This document shows, piece by piece, positions 12,222 to 20,257 of a stretch of 23,042 nucleotides of DNA. This DNA comes from Actinomycetes bacterium (GTDB lineage: Bacteria; Actinomycetota; Actinomycetes; Actinomycetales; Demequinaceae), in contig JAEYOR010000037.1 in the NCBI GenBank assembly GCA_023411615.1, forward strand, positions 1 to 23,042. The letters run 5' to 3'. A program made the translations under genes and the position numbers. The notes under the pieces are model-generated. The model saw only the letters and a list, made by a program, of their open reading frames with translations, ran no database searches and was not told the DNA's origin. The first letter of the stretch is position 1. Each line of letters opens with the position of its first letter.

Positions 12222-14306
12222 GTGAGTGATCCCCGCGCCCGCCACGCCGACCTTGTCCAGCAGATCGAGGAACACCGCGCCCGCTATTACGGCGAGGATG
12301 CCCCCACTATCTCGGACGCCGAATACGACGCGCTCGAGAAGGAACTGCGCGCTCTCGAAGCGGAACATCCCGAGCTCGCCGAGCCGGATTCGCCCACGCA
12401 AACGGTGGGCAGCGCGGGCGCGCCGACAGGCTTCGCGTCGGTCAAGCACCGCGAGCGGATGATGAGCCTCGACAATGCCTTCTCACTTGAGGACGTCGAG
12501 GCATGGCTCGCGCGCGTTGGGCGAGAAGCGGGGGACCACGAGGTGGTGTGCGAACCCAAGATCGATGGCCTGTCGATCTCGCTCACCTACGTCGATGGGG
12601 AACTCACGCAAGGCCTCACGCGCGGCGACGGCACTGCCGGTGAGGACGTCACCGCGAACGTGCGCACCATCAAGGGGATCCCCGCCAAACTCAAAGGCAC
12701 GGTCGTGCCCGCGCTGGTCGAGATTCGCGGCGAGGTGTACTTGCCTATCAAGGAGTTCGAGAAGCTCAACGAGGCGCTGCTTGCCGACGGCAAGGCGCCG
12801 TACGCGAATCCGCGTAATACGGCGGCGGGCTCTTTGCGCCAAAAGGACCCTGCGGTGACCGCTTCGCGGCCTCTTTCGCTCACCACGTACGCATTGGGCG
12901 CCATCGAATGGGGTGACGCGAAGGCGGACAAGCGCCTTGAACTGCAAGCAGGTATTTACGACGTGCTCGCGGACTGGGGACTTCCCGTGAGCAAACACGT
13001 CAAGGTGCTGCGCGGCGCCAAGGCCATCGACGGGTACCTGAAAGAACTCGAAGGCAAGCGCCACTCGTTGGTCCACGAGATCGACGGCGCAGTGCTCAAG
13101 GTCAATGACCGTGGGGTGCAACGCCAACTCGGCTCCACGAGCCGCGCGCCCCGGTGGGCGATCGCCTACAAGTTCCCTCCTGAGGAGGTTCACACGCGCC
13201 TCAAGGCGATCGAGGTGAGCGTGGGCCGCACGGGTCGTGTCACTCCATACGCCGTGGTTGAACCGACCACCGTCGCGGGCTCCACCGTCACCTTTGCCAC
13301 TTTGCACAACGCACATGAGGTGAAGCGCAAGGGCGTGCTGGTGGGCGACACCGTGGTGCTGCGCAAGGCGGGCGACGTAATCCCCGAGATTGTGGGACCC
13401 GTGGTGGCTGCGCGCACCGGAGACGAGGCTGAGTGGACGATGCCGCAGAACTGCCCCTCATGCGGCACGCGCTTGGCTCAGCAAAAGGAAGGCGATAAAG
13501 ACCTCCGTTGCCCCAACTCCAAGGAGTGCCCAGCCCAGATCATGGACCGCATCGCCTTCATCGGTTCTCGCGGTGCCCTTGACGTTGAAGGTCTGGGCGA
13601 GAAGGCAGCGGCAGCGTTGGTGGAGGCCGGTGTGCTGACCAATGAGGCGGGGCTCTTTGACCTGACGGAAGCCGACTTGCGCAACGTTCCACTGTTCACG
13701 CTTGAGCAAGCGTCCACCAAGGATGGCGTGAAGCGTGAGGCGGGGGATCTCACCACCAATGGGATCAAACTGCTGGAGAACCTCGAGGGCGCCAAGAGTC
13801 AGCCCCTCTGGCGCGTGTTGGTATCGCTCTCCATTCGCCACGTGGGCCCCACGGCCTCGCGAGCACTGGCCACCGCCTTTGGATCGATGGACGCGATCCG
13901 CTCGGCGGGTGAGAGCGAGCTCGCCGAAGTTGACGGCGTCGGTGGTGTCATTGCTCGATCGGTACGCGACTGGTTTGACGTGGACTGGCATGTCGAGATC
14001 GTCGAGCGGTGGTCGGCGGCCGGTGTCCGCATGGAAGACGACCGGGACGAGTCGGTGGAGCGGACCCTTGAGGGACTCACCATCGTTGCCACAGGATCTC
14101 TCGAGGGCTTCACCCGCGATGGCGTGAAGGACGCGATCATCTCTCGCGGAGGCAAAGCGTCGTCCTCCGTGTCAAAGAACACGGACTTTGTGGTGGTGGG
14201 CGAGAACGCCGGTTCTAAAGCGGCAAAGGCCGAGGAACTCGGCATCCGCACCCTCACTGAAGCCGAGTTCGTGAGCTTGCTTAACGGTGGCCGCTCGGCC
14301 TTGTAA
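12222..14306 (+). CDS. ligA: NAD-dependent DNA ligase LigA
   Basis: Seals nicks in duplex DNA during replication and repair using NAD+, 694 residues, near full family length. The domains appear in order. Ia NAD-binding (about 1-75, with RYYGEDAPTISDAEYDAL) comes first, then adenylation with Lys113 in CEPKIDGLS as the AMP-accepting residue. The OB fold follows (about 325-400). The zinc finger has Cys411, Cys414, Cys430 and Cys436. The helix-hairpin-helix region is about 447-600, and a C-terminal BRCT domain (about 612-694) includes TGSLEGFTRDGVKDAIISRGGKASSSVSKNT. It starts at GTG 12222, 44 nt after the lipoprotein stop. No clear Shine-Dalgarno or TAnnnT box precedes it, so its initiation signal is unclear. 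Confidence 0.97.
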   Translation: MSDPRARHADLVQQIEEHRARYYGEDAPTISDAEYDALEKELRALEAEHPELAEPDSPTQTVGSAGAPTGFASVKHRERMMSLDNAFSLEDVEAWLARVGREAGDHEVVCEPKIDGLSISLTYVDGELTQGLTRGDGTAGEDVTANVRTIKGIPAKLKGTVVPALVEIRGEVYLPIKEFEKLNEALLADGKAPYANPRNTAAGSLRQKDPAVTASRPLSLTTYALGAIEWGDAKADKRLELQAGIYDVLADWGLPVSKHVKVLRGAKAIDGYLKELEGKRHSLVHEIDGAVLKVNDRGVQRQLGSTSRAPRWAIAYKFPPEEVHTRLKAIEVSVGRTGRVTPYAVVEPTTVAGSTVTFATLHNAHEVKRKGVLVGDTVVLRKAGDVIPEIVGPVVAARTGDEAEWTMPQNCPSCGTRLAQQKEGDKDLRCPNSKECPAQIMDRIAFIGSRGALDVEGLGEKAAAALVEAGVLTNEAGLFDLTEADLRNVPLFTLEQASTKDGVKREAGDLTTNGIKLLENLEGAKSQPLWRVLVSLSIRHVGPTASRALATAFGSMDAIRSAGESELAEVDGVGGVIARSVRDWFDVDWHVEIVERWSAAGVRMEDDRDESVERTLEGLTIVATGSLEGFTRDGVKDAIISRGGKASSSVSKNTDFVVVGENAGSKAAKAEELGIRTLTEAEFVSLLNGGRSAL

Positions 14307-14334
14307 GCAGTGGCGATTTTCGTCACGGCATGAC

Positions 14335-14340
14335 TAGATT
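14335..14340 (+). promoter_or_regulatory. -10 box (TAGATT), candidate promoter of the GNAT gene
   Basis: TAGATT lies 28 nt after the ligA stop and would start transcription near 14347, giving a leader of about 39 nt with a strong ribosome site. An 8-bp palindrome TTGATCAA (14339-14346) overlaps it. No good -35 box was found. Confidence 0.35.
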
Positions 14341-14370
14341 GATCAAGACGTCGGACCAGCGGCGCATGCC

Positions 14371-14382
14371 AAGGAGGTGATC
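14371..14382 (+). promoter_or_regulatory. Full-length Shine-Dalgarno (AAGGAGGTGATC) of the GNAT gene
   Basis: These 12 bases are the exact complement of the conserved 3' end of 16S rRNA. GTG 14386 follows with 8 nt after the GGAGG core, so it is the start. The GTG at 14377 lies inside the Shine-Dalgarno and is rejected. Confidence 0.85.
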
Positions 14383-14385
14383 GAA

Positions 14386-14961
14386 GTGGCTCAGACCGTG
14401 CGTGTGGTGAGTCCCGAAGAGACGGGACGGTTGCAGGAAATCGGCGAGCTCACGGCCCTCGCATACCTGGCAGATGGCCTCGTTGACGCCGCGCATCCGT
14501 ACGTGCCCAGGCTGCGCAACGCGAGTGAGCGCGCCCAGCACGCGCAGTTGCTCGCGATGATTGACGGAGAGCACGGCGAAGGCAAGATTGTGGGCACCAT
14601 CACGCTTGTGCCGCCTGGTTCCGCCTTTGCGGAGCTCGCTCAGGGTGACGAATTTGAGCTCCGTATGCTGGCGGTGTCGCCCATCGAGCGGGGGCGCGGA
14701 ATTGGTGCGTCGCTCACCCAGGCCGCTCTCGACATGGCCGTCGAGCAAGGCGCCAGACGCATCGTGTTGTCCACGATGGAATCGATGCATGTGGCCCACC
14801 GCCTCTATGAGCGCATGGGCTTTGTGCGCAGGCACGAACTCGATTGGACAGTGGTCGACAGTCAGGACGGTTCGGTCCGTCGCATCAACTCGTCAGCCGG
14901 CGCGGAATCCGACGCTGACGGCGTCCGCCTGCTGGGCTATTCATGGGAGCCGCGCCACTAG
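14386..14961 (+). CDS. GNAT-family N-acetyltransferase
   Basis: Predicted acetyl-CoA-dependent acetyltransferase of 191 residues, cytoplasmic. The acetyl-CoA pyrophosphate loop is LRMLAVSPIERGRGIGASLTQ (start 92), with R-G-R-G-I-G-A at 102-108. Motif B is HRLYERMGFVRRHELDW (138-154). The N-terminal region (ETGRLQEIGELTALAYLADGLVD) resembles GNAT members that act on small molecules or protein N-termini, but the substrate is not known. It is preceded by an unusually complete Shine-Dalgarno. It ends 10 nt before gatC, whose leaderless-type promoter overlaps the GNAT stop codon. Confidence 0.88.
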   Translation: MAQTVRVVSPEETGRLQEIGELTALAYLADGLVDAAHPYVPRLRNASERAQHAQLLAMIDGEHGEGKIVGTITLVPPGSAFAELAQGDEFELRMLAVSPIERGRGIGASLTQAALDMAVEQGARRIVLSTMESMHVAHRLYERMGFVRRHELDWTVVDSQDGSVRRINSSAGAESDADGVRLLGYSWEPRH

Positions 14962-14964
14962 ACT
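14959..14964 (+). promoter_or_regulatory. -10 box (TAGACT) of a leaderless promoter for gatCAB
   Basis: TAGACT overlaps the GNAT stop codon and ends 7 nt before ATG 14972 of gatC, with no Shine-Dalgarno sequence between. It gives the gatCAB operon its own leaderless transcript. Confidence 0.6.
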
Positions 14965-14971
14965 CGGGTGC

Positions 14972-15271
14972 ATGTCCAGCCTCAGCCGCAATGATGTCGC
15001 GCGACTGGCGGCGCTGGCCCGCATTGACATGACCGAGGACGATCTGGACCGCTTGTCCGGACAGCTCTCCGCGATTGTCGATGCCGTTGCCACCGTTGCT
15101 GAAGTCGCGACAGACGATATCCCCGCCACCTCGCACCCCATTCCGATGAGCAATGTGCATCGCGCCGACGAGGTCCGTCCGTCACTATCGCAGGAGCAGG
15201 CGCTCGCGGCTGCACCTGAGGCCGAGGATGGTCGCTTCCGTGTGCCGCGGATTCTGGGGGAGGAAGCATGA
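14972..15271 (+). CDS. gatC: Asp-tRNA(Asn)/Glu-tRNA(Gln) amidotransferase subunit C
   Basis: Small stabilising subunit of the GatCAB complex, 99 residues, a normal length. The family opening is clear: LSRNDVARLAALARIDMTEDDLDRLSGQLSAIVDAV (about 3-39), and the later RADEVRPSLSQEQALAAAPEAEDGRFRVPRIL (about 65-95) is the segment that wraps around GatA. It holds GatA and GatB together for transamidation of misacylated Glu-tRNA(Gln) or Asp-tRNA(Asn). The stop overlaps the gatA start by 4 nt (ATGA). A longer frame runs upstream into the GNAT gene, but ATG 14972 fits the family and the promoter. Confidence 0.95.
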   Translation: MSSLSRNDVARLAALARIDMTEDDLDRLSGQLSAIVDAVATVAEVATDDIPATSHPIPMSNVHRADEVRPSLSQEQALAAAPEAEDGRFRVPRILGEEA

Positions 15272-16827
15272 CCGAGGCGCCAAAGACCACCCACATGGCG
15301 GCCGCGCTCGAGGGTAAGGGCATCAACTATTGGTCGCGTGCAACGGCCGTTGAGATGGCAGAAGCCATGCGCGCTGGCACGGTGACGTCTGTCGAATTGA
15401 CGCAAGCCTGCCTCGACCAGATCGCTGCTGTGGACGGTACTGTTCACGCCTTCTTGCACGTTGATGCCGAAGGGGCGCTCGCGACGGCTCGGGAAGTCGA
15501 CGCCGCGCGCGCCGCAGGCGCGGACTTGCCTCCGCTGGCCGGTGTGCCGATCGCCATCAAGGACCTTGTGGTGACAGAAGGCATGCCTACCACCGCCGGC
15601 TCGCGCATCCTCGAAGGCTGGGTGCCGCCGTACGACGCAACGCTCACTCGCAAGATTCGCGAAGCGCGCATGCCGATCCTCGGCAAGACCAACATGGATG
15701 AGTTTGCGATGGGCTCATCTACCGAGTACTCGGGTTACGGCCCCACACGAAACCCGTGGGACCTTGACCGCATCCCCGGTGGCTCGGGCGGTGGCTCCGC
15801 CGCGGCAGTCGCCGCATGGGAGGCGCCCCTCGCGATCGGTTCCGATACGGGCGGTTCGATCCGTCAGCCTGCGGCCGTCACCGGCACCATTGGCGTCAAA
15901 CCGACGTACGGTGGAGTGAGCCGCTTTGGCGCCATCGCCCTGGCGTCGTCCCTCGACCAACTCGGCCCGTGCGCCAGGACGATGGAAGACGCAGCCCTCC
16001 TCCACGAGGCAATCGGCGGACACGACCCGATGGATGCGACGAGCCTCAACGAACCCGTCCCCGCGTGCGTCGACGCCGTGCGGGACGGACGAGACAACGG
16101 ACTTGCAGGCGTGCGCGTCGGCATCATCAAGGAGCTGACGGGCGAAGGCTTCCAGGCCGGCGTGACCGAAAGGTTCAACGAGGCGGTGGACCATCTCCGT
16201 GCCGCGGGTGCCGAGGTCGTCGAAGTGAGCTGCCCGTCCTTTCAGTACGCACTTGCCGCGTACTACCTCATCCTCACGTCGGAAGCCTCGAGCAACCTCG
16301 CCAAGTTCGACTCGGTTCGCTTTGGCCTGCGCGTCGAGAAGGACACGATCGAGAAGACGATGGGGGCCACCCGACAGCAGGGCTTCGGCGATGAGGTGAA
16401 GCGCCGCATCATCCTTGGCACCTACGCGCTCTCCGCTGGTTATTACGACGCGTACTACGGCTCCGCCCAGAAGGTGCGCACTCTTGTGCAGCGAGATTTC
16501 GCGGCCGCCTTCGCCCAAGCCGATGTGCTCGTCAGCCCCACCGCGCCCACCACACCGTTCAAACTCGGTGAGCGCGTGGACAACCCGCTCGCGATGTACC
16601 TCAATGACATCGCCACCATTCCCGTCAATCTCGCCGGCGTTCCCGCGCTGTCGCTGCCCTCAGGCACTGCGGCCGAAGACGGCTTGCCGGTGGGCTTCCA
16701 GATCATTGCTCCGGCACACGAGGACGCGCGGCTGTACAAGGTGGGTGGCGCCCTTGAGCATGCACTTGCGCAGAAGTGGGGTGGCCCGCTGATGAGCCTC
16801 GCGCCCGAGTTGGAGGTGGCCTCGTGA
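15268..16827 (+). CDS. gatA: Asp-tRNA(Asn)/Glu-tRNA(Gln) amidotransferase subunit A
   Basis: Amidase subunit of 519 residues that releases ammonia from glutamine for tRNA transamidation. The Ser-cisSer-Lys triad is complete: Lys98 in PIAIKDLV, cis-Ser173 in IPGGSGGGSAAAV and nucleophile Ser197 in GSDTGGSIRQPA. The signature reads GGSGGGS instead of the common GGSSGGS; the residue changed to Gly is not the catalytic one. The remaining blocks (GKTNMDEFAMGSSTEYSG, VGIIKELTGEG and the C-terminal NLAGVPALSLPSG) are typical. It overlaps gatC by 4 nt and gatB by 4 nt (GTGA), which indicates translational coupling and balanced subunit output. Confidence 0.97.
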   Translation: MTEAPKTTHMAAALEGKGINYWSRATAVEMAEAMRAGTVTSVELTQACLDQIAAVDGTVHAFLHVDAEGALATAREVDAARAAGADLPPLAGVPIAIKDLVVTEGMPTTAGSRILEGWVPPYDATLTRKIREARMPILGKTNMDEFAMGSSTEYSGYGPTRNPWDLDRIPGGSGGGSAAAVAAWEAPLAIGSDTGGSIRQPAAVTGTIGVKPTYGGVSRFGAIALASSLDQLGPCARTMEDAALLHEAIGGHDPMDATSLNEPVPACVDAVRDGRDNGLAGVRVGIIKELTGEGFQAGVTERFNEAVDHLRAAGAEVVEVSCPSFQYALAAYYLILTSEASSNLAKFDSVRFGLRVEKDTIEKTMGATRQQGFGDEVKRRIILGTYALSAGYYDAYYGSAQKVRTLVQRDFAAAFAQADVLVSPTAPTTPFKLGERVDNPLAMYLNDIATIPVNLAGVPALSLPSGTAAEDGLPVGFQIIAPAHEDARLYKVGGALEHALAQKWGGPLMSLAPELEVAS

Positions 16828-18338
16828 CGCTCACGTACGACAGCGCAGTTGAGCGCTTCGACCCCGTGTTTGGCATCGAGGTCCACGTTGAACTCAACAC
16901 AAAGACAAAGATGTTCTGCGGCTGTGCCAATGAGTTCGGCGCCGAGCCGAACACGCAGGTGTGCCCCGTGTGTTTGGGCCTGCCTGGCTCGATGCCGGTG
17001 ACCAACGAGAAGGCAGTCGAATCCGCGATCCGCTTGGGCCTCGCCCTCGGTTGCTCGATTCGCGAGTCAAGTCGCTTTGCCCGCAAGAACTACTTCTACC
17101 CCGATCTGGCGAAGGACTACCAGATCTCTCAGTACGACGAGCCAACGTGCTACGAGGGCGAACTTGACGTTGTCCTTGACGACGGCACGGTGGTGACGAT
17201 CGGCATCGAGCGCGCCCACATGGAAGAGGACGCCGGAAAGAACACCCACGTGGGCGGCAGCGGCGGCATCCAGGGCGCAGATTATTCGCTCGTCGACTAC
17301 AACCGCGGCGGCGTGCCGCTCGTGGAGATTGTCACCAAGCCGATTGAGGGCATGGGTGCCCGCACGGCTGAGGTGGCACGGGCGTACGTCGCCACCATCC
17401 GTGACATTGTGCGGGCACTCGACATCTCTGATGGCCGCATGGAACAGGGGCGCCTGCGCGCTGACGTCAACTTGTCGCTTCGTCCCAAGGTCGCCGACGG
17501 TGAGGACCAGTCAGCGGTGCCTTTCGGTAAGCGTTCGGAGACTAAGAACGTCAACTCCTTGCGCGCCATTGAGCGTGCCATTCACTTTGAGGTGGTGCGG
17601 CAGGCTGAGCTTCTCGACGCTGGCGAAGCGGTGACTCAGGAGACGCGCCACTGGCATGAGGACACGGGCTCCACCACTCCTGGCCGGTCCAAGGAGCAAG
17701 CGGAGGACTACCGTTACTTCCCCGAGCCGGACCTCTTGCCCGTCGAGCCCTCGCGGGAATGGGTTGAGGAGTTGAGGGGCACCATCCCCGAGCACCCCGC
17801 CAAGATGCGCTCACGGCTCCGTGAGGAGTGGGGTTTCAGCGAACTCGAGATGCGCGACGCTGTCGCAGCCGATGCGCTGAGCCTCATTGCCGACACAGTG
17901 GCGGCAGGCGTGACGCCCCAATCCGCTCGCAAATGGTGGATGGGTGAACTCGCCCGTATCGCCAATGAGCGCGAGGTCGACCTTGCTTCTTTGGCTGTCA
18001 CTCCGGCGGCGATCAGCGAACTTCAGGGCCTCATCGACTCGGGACGCATCAACGACAAGATTGCCCGTCAAGTGCTCGCCGGTGTTCTCGACGGCGAAGG
18101 TTCGCCCACGGCCATCGTGGAGAGCCGCGGTCTCGAGGTTGTCTCGGACGACTCCGCACTGGAGGCGGCTGTGGACGAGGCTCTCGCTGCCCAGCCCGAC
18201 GTCCTCGACAAGATCCGTGAGGGCAAGGTTCAGGCCGCAGGCGCCATCGTGGGTGCGGTGATGAAGACCACCAAGGGCCAGGCCGACGCTGGACGAGTAA
18301 GGGAGATCATCCTCGCCCGCGCTGGGGTCGAGGGCTAA
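16824..18338 (+). CDS. gatB: Asp-tRNA(Asn)/Glu-tRNA(Gln) amidotransferase subunit B
   Basis: Kinase and tRNA-binding subunit of 504 residues. It phosphorylates the misacylated Glu or Asp on the tRNA, and GatA-derived ammonia then completes the amide. Family blocks include PVFGIEVHVELNTKTKMFCGC, CPVCLGLPGSMPVTN, FYPDLAKDYQISQYD, RAHMEEDAGKNTH and SLVDYNRGGVPLVEIVTKP. The C-terminal YqeY-like tail (about 360-504) binds tRNA. The start at GTG 16824 overlaps the gatA stop; the in-frame ATG at 16776 lies inside gatA and would add 16 unrelated residues. Presence of GatCAB suggests Gln-tRNA and/or Asn-tRNA are made indirectly in this organism, as in most actinobacteria. Confidence 0.97.
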   Translation: MTLTYDSAVERFDPVFGIEVHVELNTKTKMFCGCANEFGAEPNTQVCPVCLGLPGSMPVTNEKAVESAIRLGLALGCSIRESSRFARKNYFYPDLAKDYQISQYDEPTCYEGELDVVLDDGTVVTIGIERAHMEEDAGKNTHVGGSGGIQGADYSLVDYNRGGVPLVEIVTKPIEGMGARTAEVARAYVATIRDIVRALDISDGRMEQGRLRADVNLSLRPKVADGEDQSAVPFGKRSETKNVNSLRAIERAIHFEVVRQAELLDAGEAVTQETRHWHEDTGSTTPGRSKEQAEDYRYFPEPDLLPVEPSREWVEELRGTIPEHPAKMRSRLREEWGFSELEMRDAVAADALSLIADTVAAGVTPQSARKWWMGELARIANEREVDLASLAVTPAAISELQGLIDSGRINDKIARQVLAGVLDGEGSPTAIVESRGLEVVSDDSALEAAVDEALAAQPDVLDKIREGKVQAAGAIVGAVMKTTKGQADAGRVREIILARAGVEG

Positions 18339-18340
18339 GC

Positions 18341-18961
18341 ATGCCCACCGCGGTCCCGGAGCGTCGAGCTCAAGGGGACGGCCTGGTCTGTGCTCTCACC
18401 TTTGACGACGGACCGAACGGTAAGGACACCGAGCGGTTGCTCGATGGCCTGCGAAAGAGAGCAATCACGGCCGTGTTTGCCGTGGTGGGTGACCAGATCG
18501 AGGCACCTGGCGGCGCCTCGACACTGAGGCGCATCGTCGCTGATGGGCATGTGTTGTGCAACCATTCGACGTCTTTTGCGGACATGGGGGAGTGGGACGC
18601 CGACGCGGTGAGGGCAAACATGCTCGCCAACCTTGACATCATCCGATCCGCTCTTGGTGACCCGCACGCGCGGGTGCCGTTCTGGCGGGCGCCAAACGGC
18701 TCGTGGGGCGCGACGGCCGAGGTGGCGGTGTCGCTTGGTATGCAACCTCTCGACGTGGTCCACCACATTGAGGACTGGGTGGAGCAGGATCCCGATGTGC
18801 TTGCCGAGCGCTTGCGACGCGAAATGACTCCCGGTGAGCTCGTGCTTGTCCATGACGGGGGAGGGGATCGTGCAGGCACGGTGACGGCAATACTCAGAGT
18901 GATCGATGAGAAGCTCGCGGACGGCTGGCGCTTCACTTTGCCAGTGGGAGCTGCGCTCTAG
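18341..18961 (+). CDS. Polysaccharide deacetylase family protein (NodB-like)
   Basis: NodB-homology protein of 206 residues, only 2 nt after gatB, so probably in the same transcript. Motif 1 is TFDDGP (20-25; Asp22 the likely base, Asp23 a metal ligand). Motif 3 is FWRAPNGSWG, motif 4 appears as HHIEDW, and motif 5 is GELVLVHDGGG. Motif 2 reads CNHSTSF: the first metal His (75) is present, but the usual second His, four residues on, is Phe79. With one ligand missing, metal binding or substrate may differ from standard deacetylases. There is no signal peptide or membrane anchor, which is unusual for a cell-wall enzyme and suggests a cytoplasmic substrate or non-classical location. Family is clear, function is not. 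Confidence 0.85.
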   Translation: MPTAVPERRAQGDGLVCALTFDDGPNGKDTERLLDGLRKRAITAVFAVVGDQIEAPGGASTLRRIVADGHVLCNHSTSFADMGEWDADAVRANMLANLDIIRSALGDPHARVPFWRAPNGSWGATAEVAVSLGMQPLDVVHHIEDWVEQDPDVLAERLRREMTPGELVLVHDGGGDRAGTVTAILRVIDEKLADGWRFTLPVGAAL

Positions 18962-18979
18962 GAGCAGAAGCGCGGGCGG

Positions 18980-20188
18980 CTAACCCGCCTGCGACACCTC
19001 GCGCATGAAGCCTGCAGGGTCGCGCAAGAGCGGCATGAACGCCAACTCAGCAGCACCGACCAAGTGGACGCGAGAGCCAAGTTGTGCCCGCTCGATGCGG
19101 GTATTACTTGAGATCGGGGCGAAGGAGTCACGCGCAACTGCCGTATCGAGAACGAGTGGTGCTTGGGCGTAAAGCGAACCCAAAAAGCCACCGAGCATGA
19201 CGATCTCCGGGTTGAAGATGGAGATGAGGTTGCCCACCGCTCCCGAAAGCACACCAAGTTGCCGCTGGATCTCTGCACGCACCTTCGGGTCGGCCGCCGC
19301 TTTGACGAGTTCGTCGTCGAGGTCGCCAAGGTCCACGCTCTCCTTGCCCAAGGCGGCCAGAATGCGGGCGTGGCTCACCTCGGTCTCGAGACAACCGCGT
19401 CGGCCGCAATGGCAGGGGTCCTTGCCCCCCGCAACCGCCGTGTGGCCAAACTCGCCGCCAAAACCAGAGGTCCCGCGTAACGTCACGCCATCCACAATCG
19501 CGCCGCCGCCGATGCCCGACGGCGAGCCATTGACGTAGACAAGGTCGCGAACGCCGCGACCGGCTCCAAATACCGTTTCAGCGACGGTAGCGACACGGGC
19601 GTCGTTGCGGACGACGACGGGCATGCCAAGCGCTTCGACCAAGAGGTCACCCAGCGGCTCCATCGTCCAGTCGAGGTGAGGCGCACGCACCACAAAAGAG
19701 TCTTCGGAGCGGACGAGCCCCGGAACTGCGACACCTGCGCCCACCAGCGTGACGGAGGAGTCCAGGTCACCGATCAGGCTGTGAGAGATCTCTTTGATCG
19801 CGTCGACGGTCTCGGCCACGGTGGGCGTCTTGCTCCACGTGTGGCGCACACGGTGGTGAAGAGTGCCACCGAGCCCGACGAGGCCCACCGTGACGGCGTC
19901 AAGGTCGGGGTTCAGCGCGAGCGCCATCACGTCAGTGCGTGGATACACGTGGGGGCTAGGGCGCCCTCGCGACGCGTGTTCTGCGGGTGCGACCTCGCGC
20001 ACCAGTTTCAATTCAGTGAGTTCGGCGACAAGAGCACCAACGGTGGATCGGTTGAGTCCACTGTGGCGGGTCAGCTCCGCCCGGGACATTCCGGGATGGT
20101 GATGCACCGAGGTGAGAATGGCGGACAGATTGTGCCGCCGGGTGGCATCCATACGGCTGCCCTTTCCGGGTGCGAGGGTGCGCGGCAT
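18980..20188 (-). CDS. ROK-family transcriptional repressor
   Basis: Regulator of 402 residues combining a winged helix-turn-helix (about 18-65, with MSRAELTRHSGLNRSTVGALVAELTELKLV) with a ROK sugar-kinase-like domain (about 95-400). The ROK zinc site is complete: EFGH (His249) and CHCGRRGCLE (Cys259, Cys261, Cys266). RNDA (Asp196) marks the sugar-binding or catalytic region. By family knowledge it would release DNA when a sugar or sugar phosphate binds. It follows mmsB by 69 nt on the same strand, so mmsA, mmsB and the transport substrate are its likely targets. The start at ATG 20188 gives the typical short N-terminus. ATG 20152, with a better ribosome site, is an alternative and GTG 20248 is unlikely. 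Confidence 0.9.
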   Translation of the reverse strand: MPRTLAPGKGSRMDATRRHNLSAILTSVHHHPGMSRAELTRHSGLNRSTVGALVAELTELKLVREVAPAEHASRGRPSPHVYPRTDVMALALNPDLDAVTVGLVGLGGTLHHRVRHTWSKTPTVAETVDAIKEISHSLIGDLDSSVTLVGAGVAVPGLVRSEDSFVVRAPHLDWTMEPLGDLLVEALGMPVVVRNDARVATVAETVFGAGRGVRDLVYVNGSPSGIGGGAIVDGVTLRGTSGFGGEFGHTAVAGGKDPCHCGRRGCLETEVSHARILAALGKESVDLGDLDDELVKAAADPKVRAEIQRQLGVLSGAVGNLISIFNPEIVMLGGFLGSLYAQAPLVLDTAVARDSFAPISSNTRIERAQLGSRVHLVGAAELAFMPLLRDPAGFMREVSQAG

Positions 20189-20215
20189 CGTCTCAGTGGG
20201 CTCGAGGACGGCCCC

Positions 20216-20233
20216 ACCAAAATCGGTTGGTGT
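20216..20233. promoter_or_regulatory. Candidate ROK operator (CACCAA-N6-TTGGTG)
   Basis: A perfect inverted repeat with 6-bp arms and 6-bp spacer lies in the 69-bp gap between mmsB and the ROK repressor, 28-45 nt upstream of the repressor start. Position and symmetry suggest autoregulation. The stem is too short and lacks a T-tract for a convincing terminator. Confidence 0.4.
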
Positions 20234-20257
20234 GACGATGACGCGCACCCTTCCCGG

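Noticed and set aside
18972..18988. GCGGG/CCCGC repeat at the convergent deacetylase/ROK ends
   Set aside because: A 5-bp stem overlapping the ROK stop is within chance expectation for this GC content.
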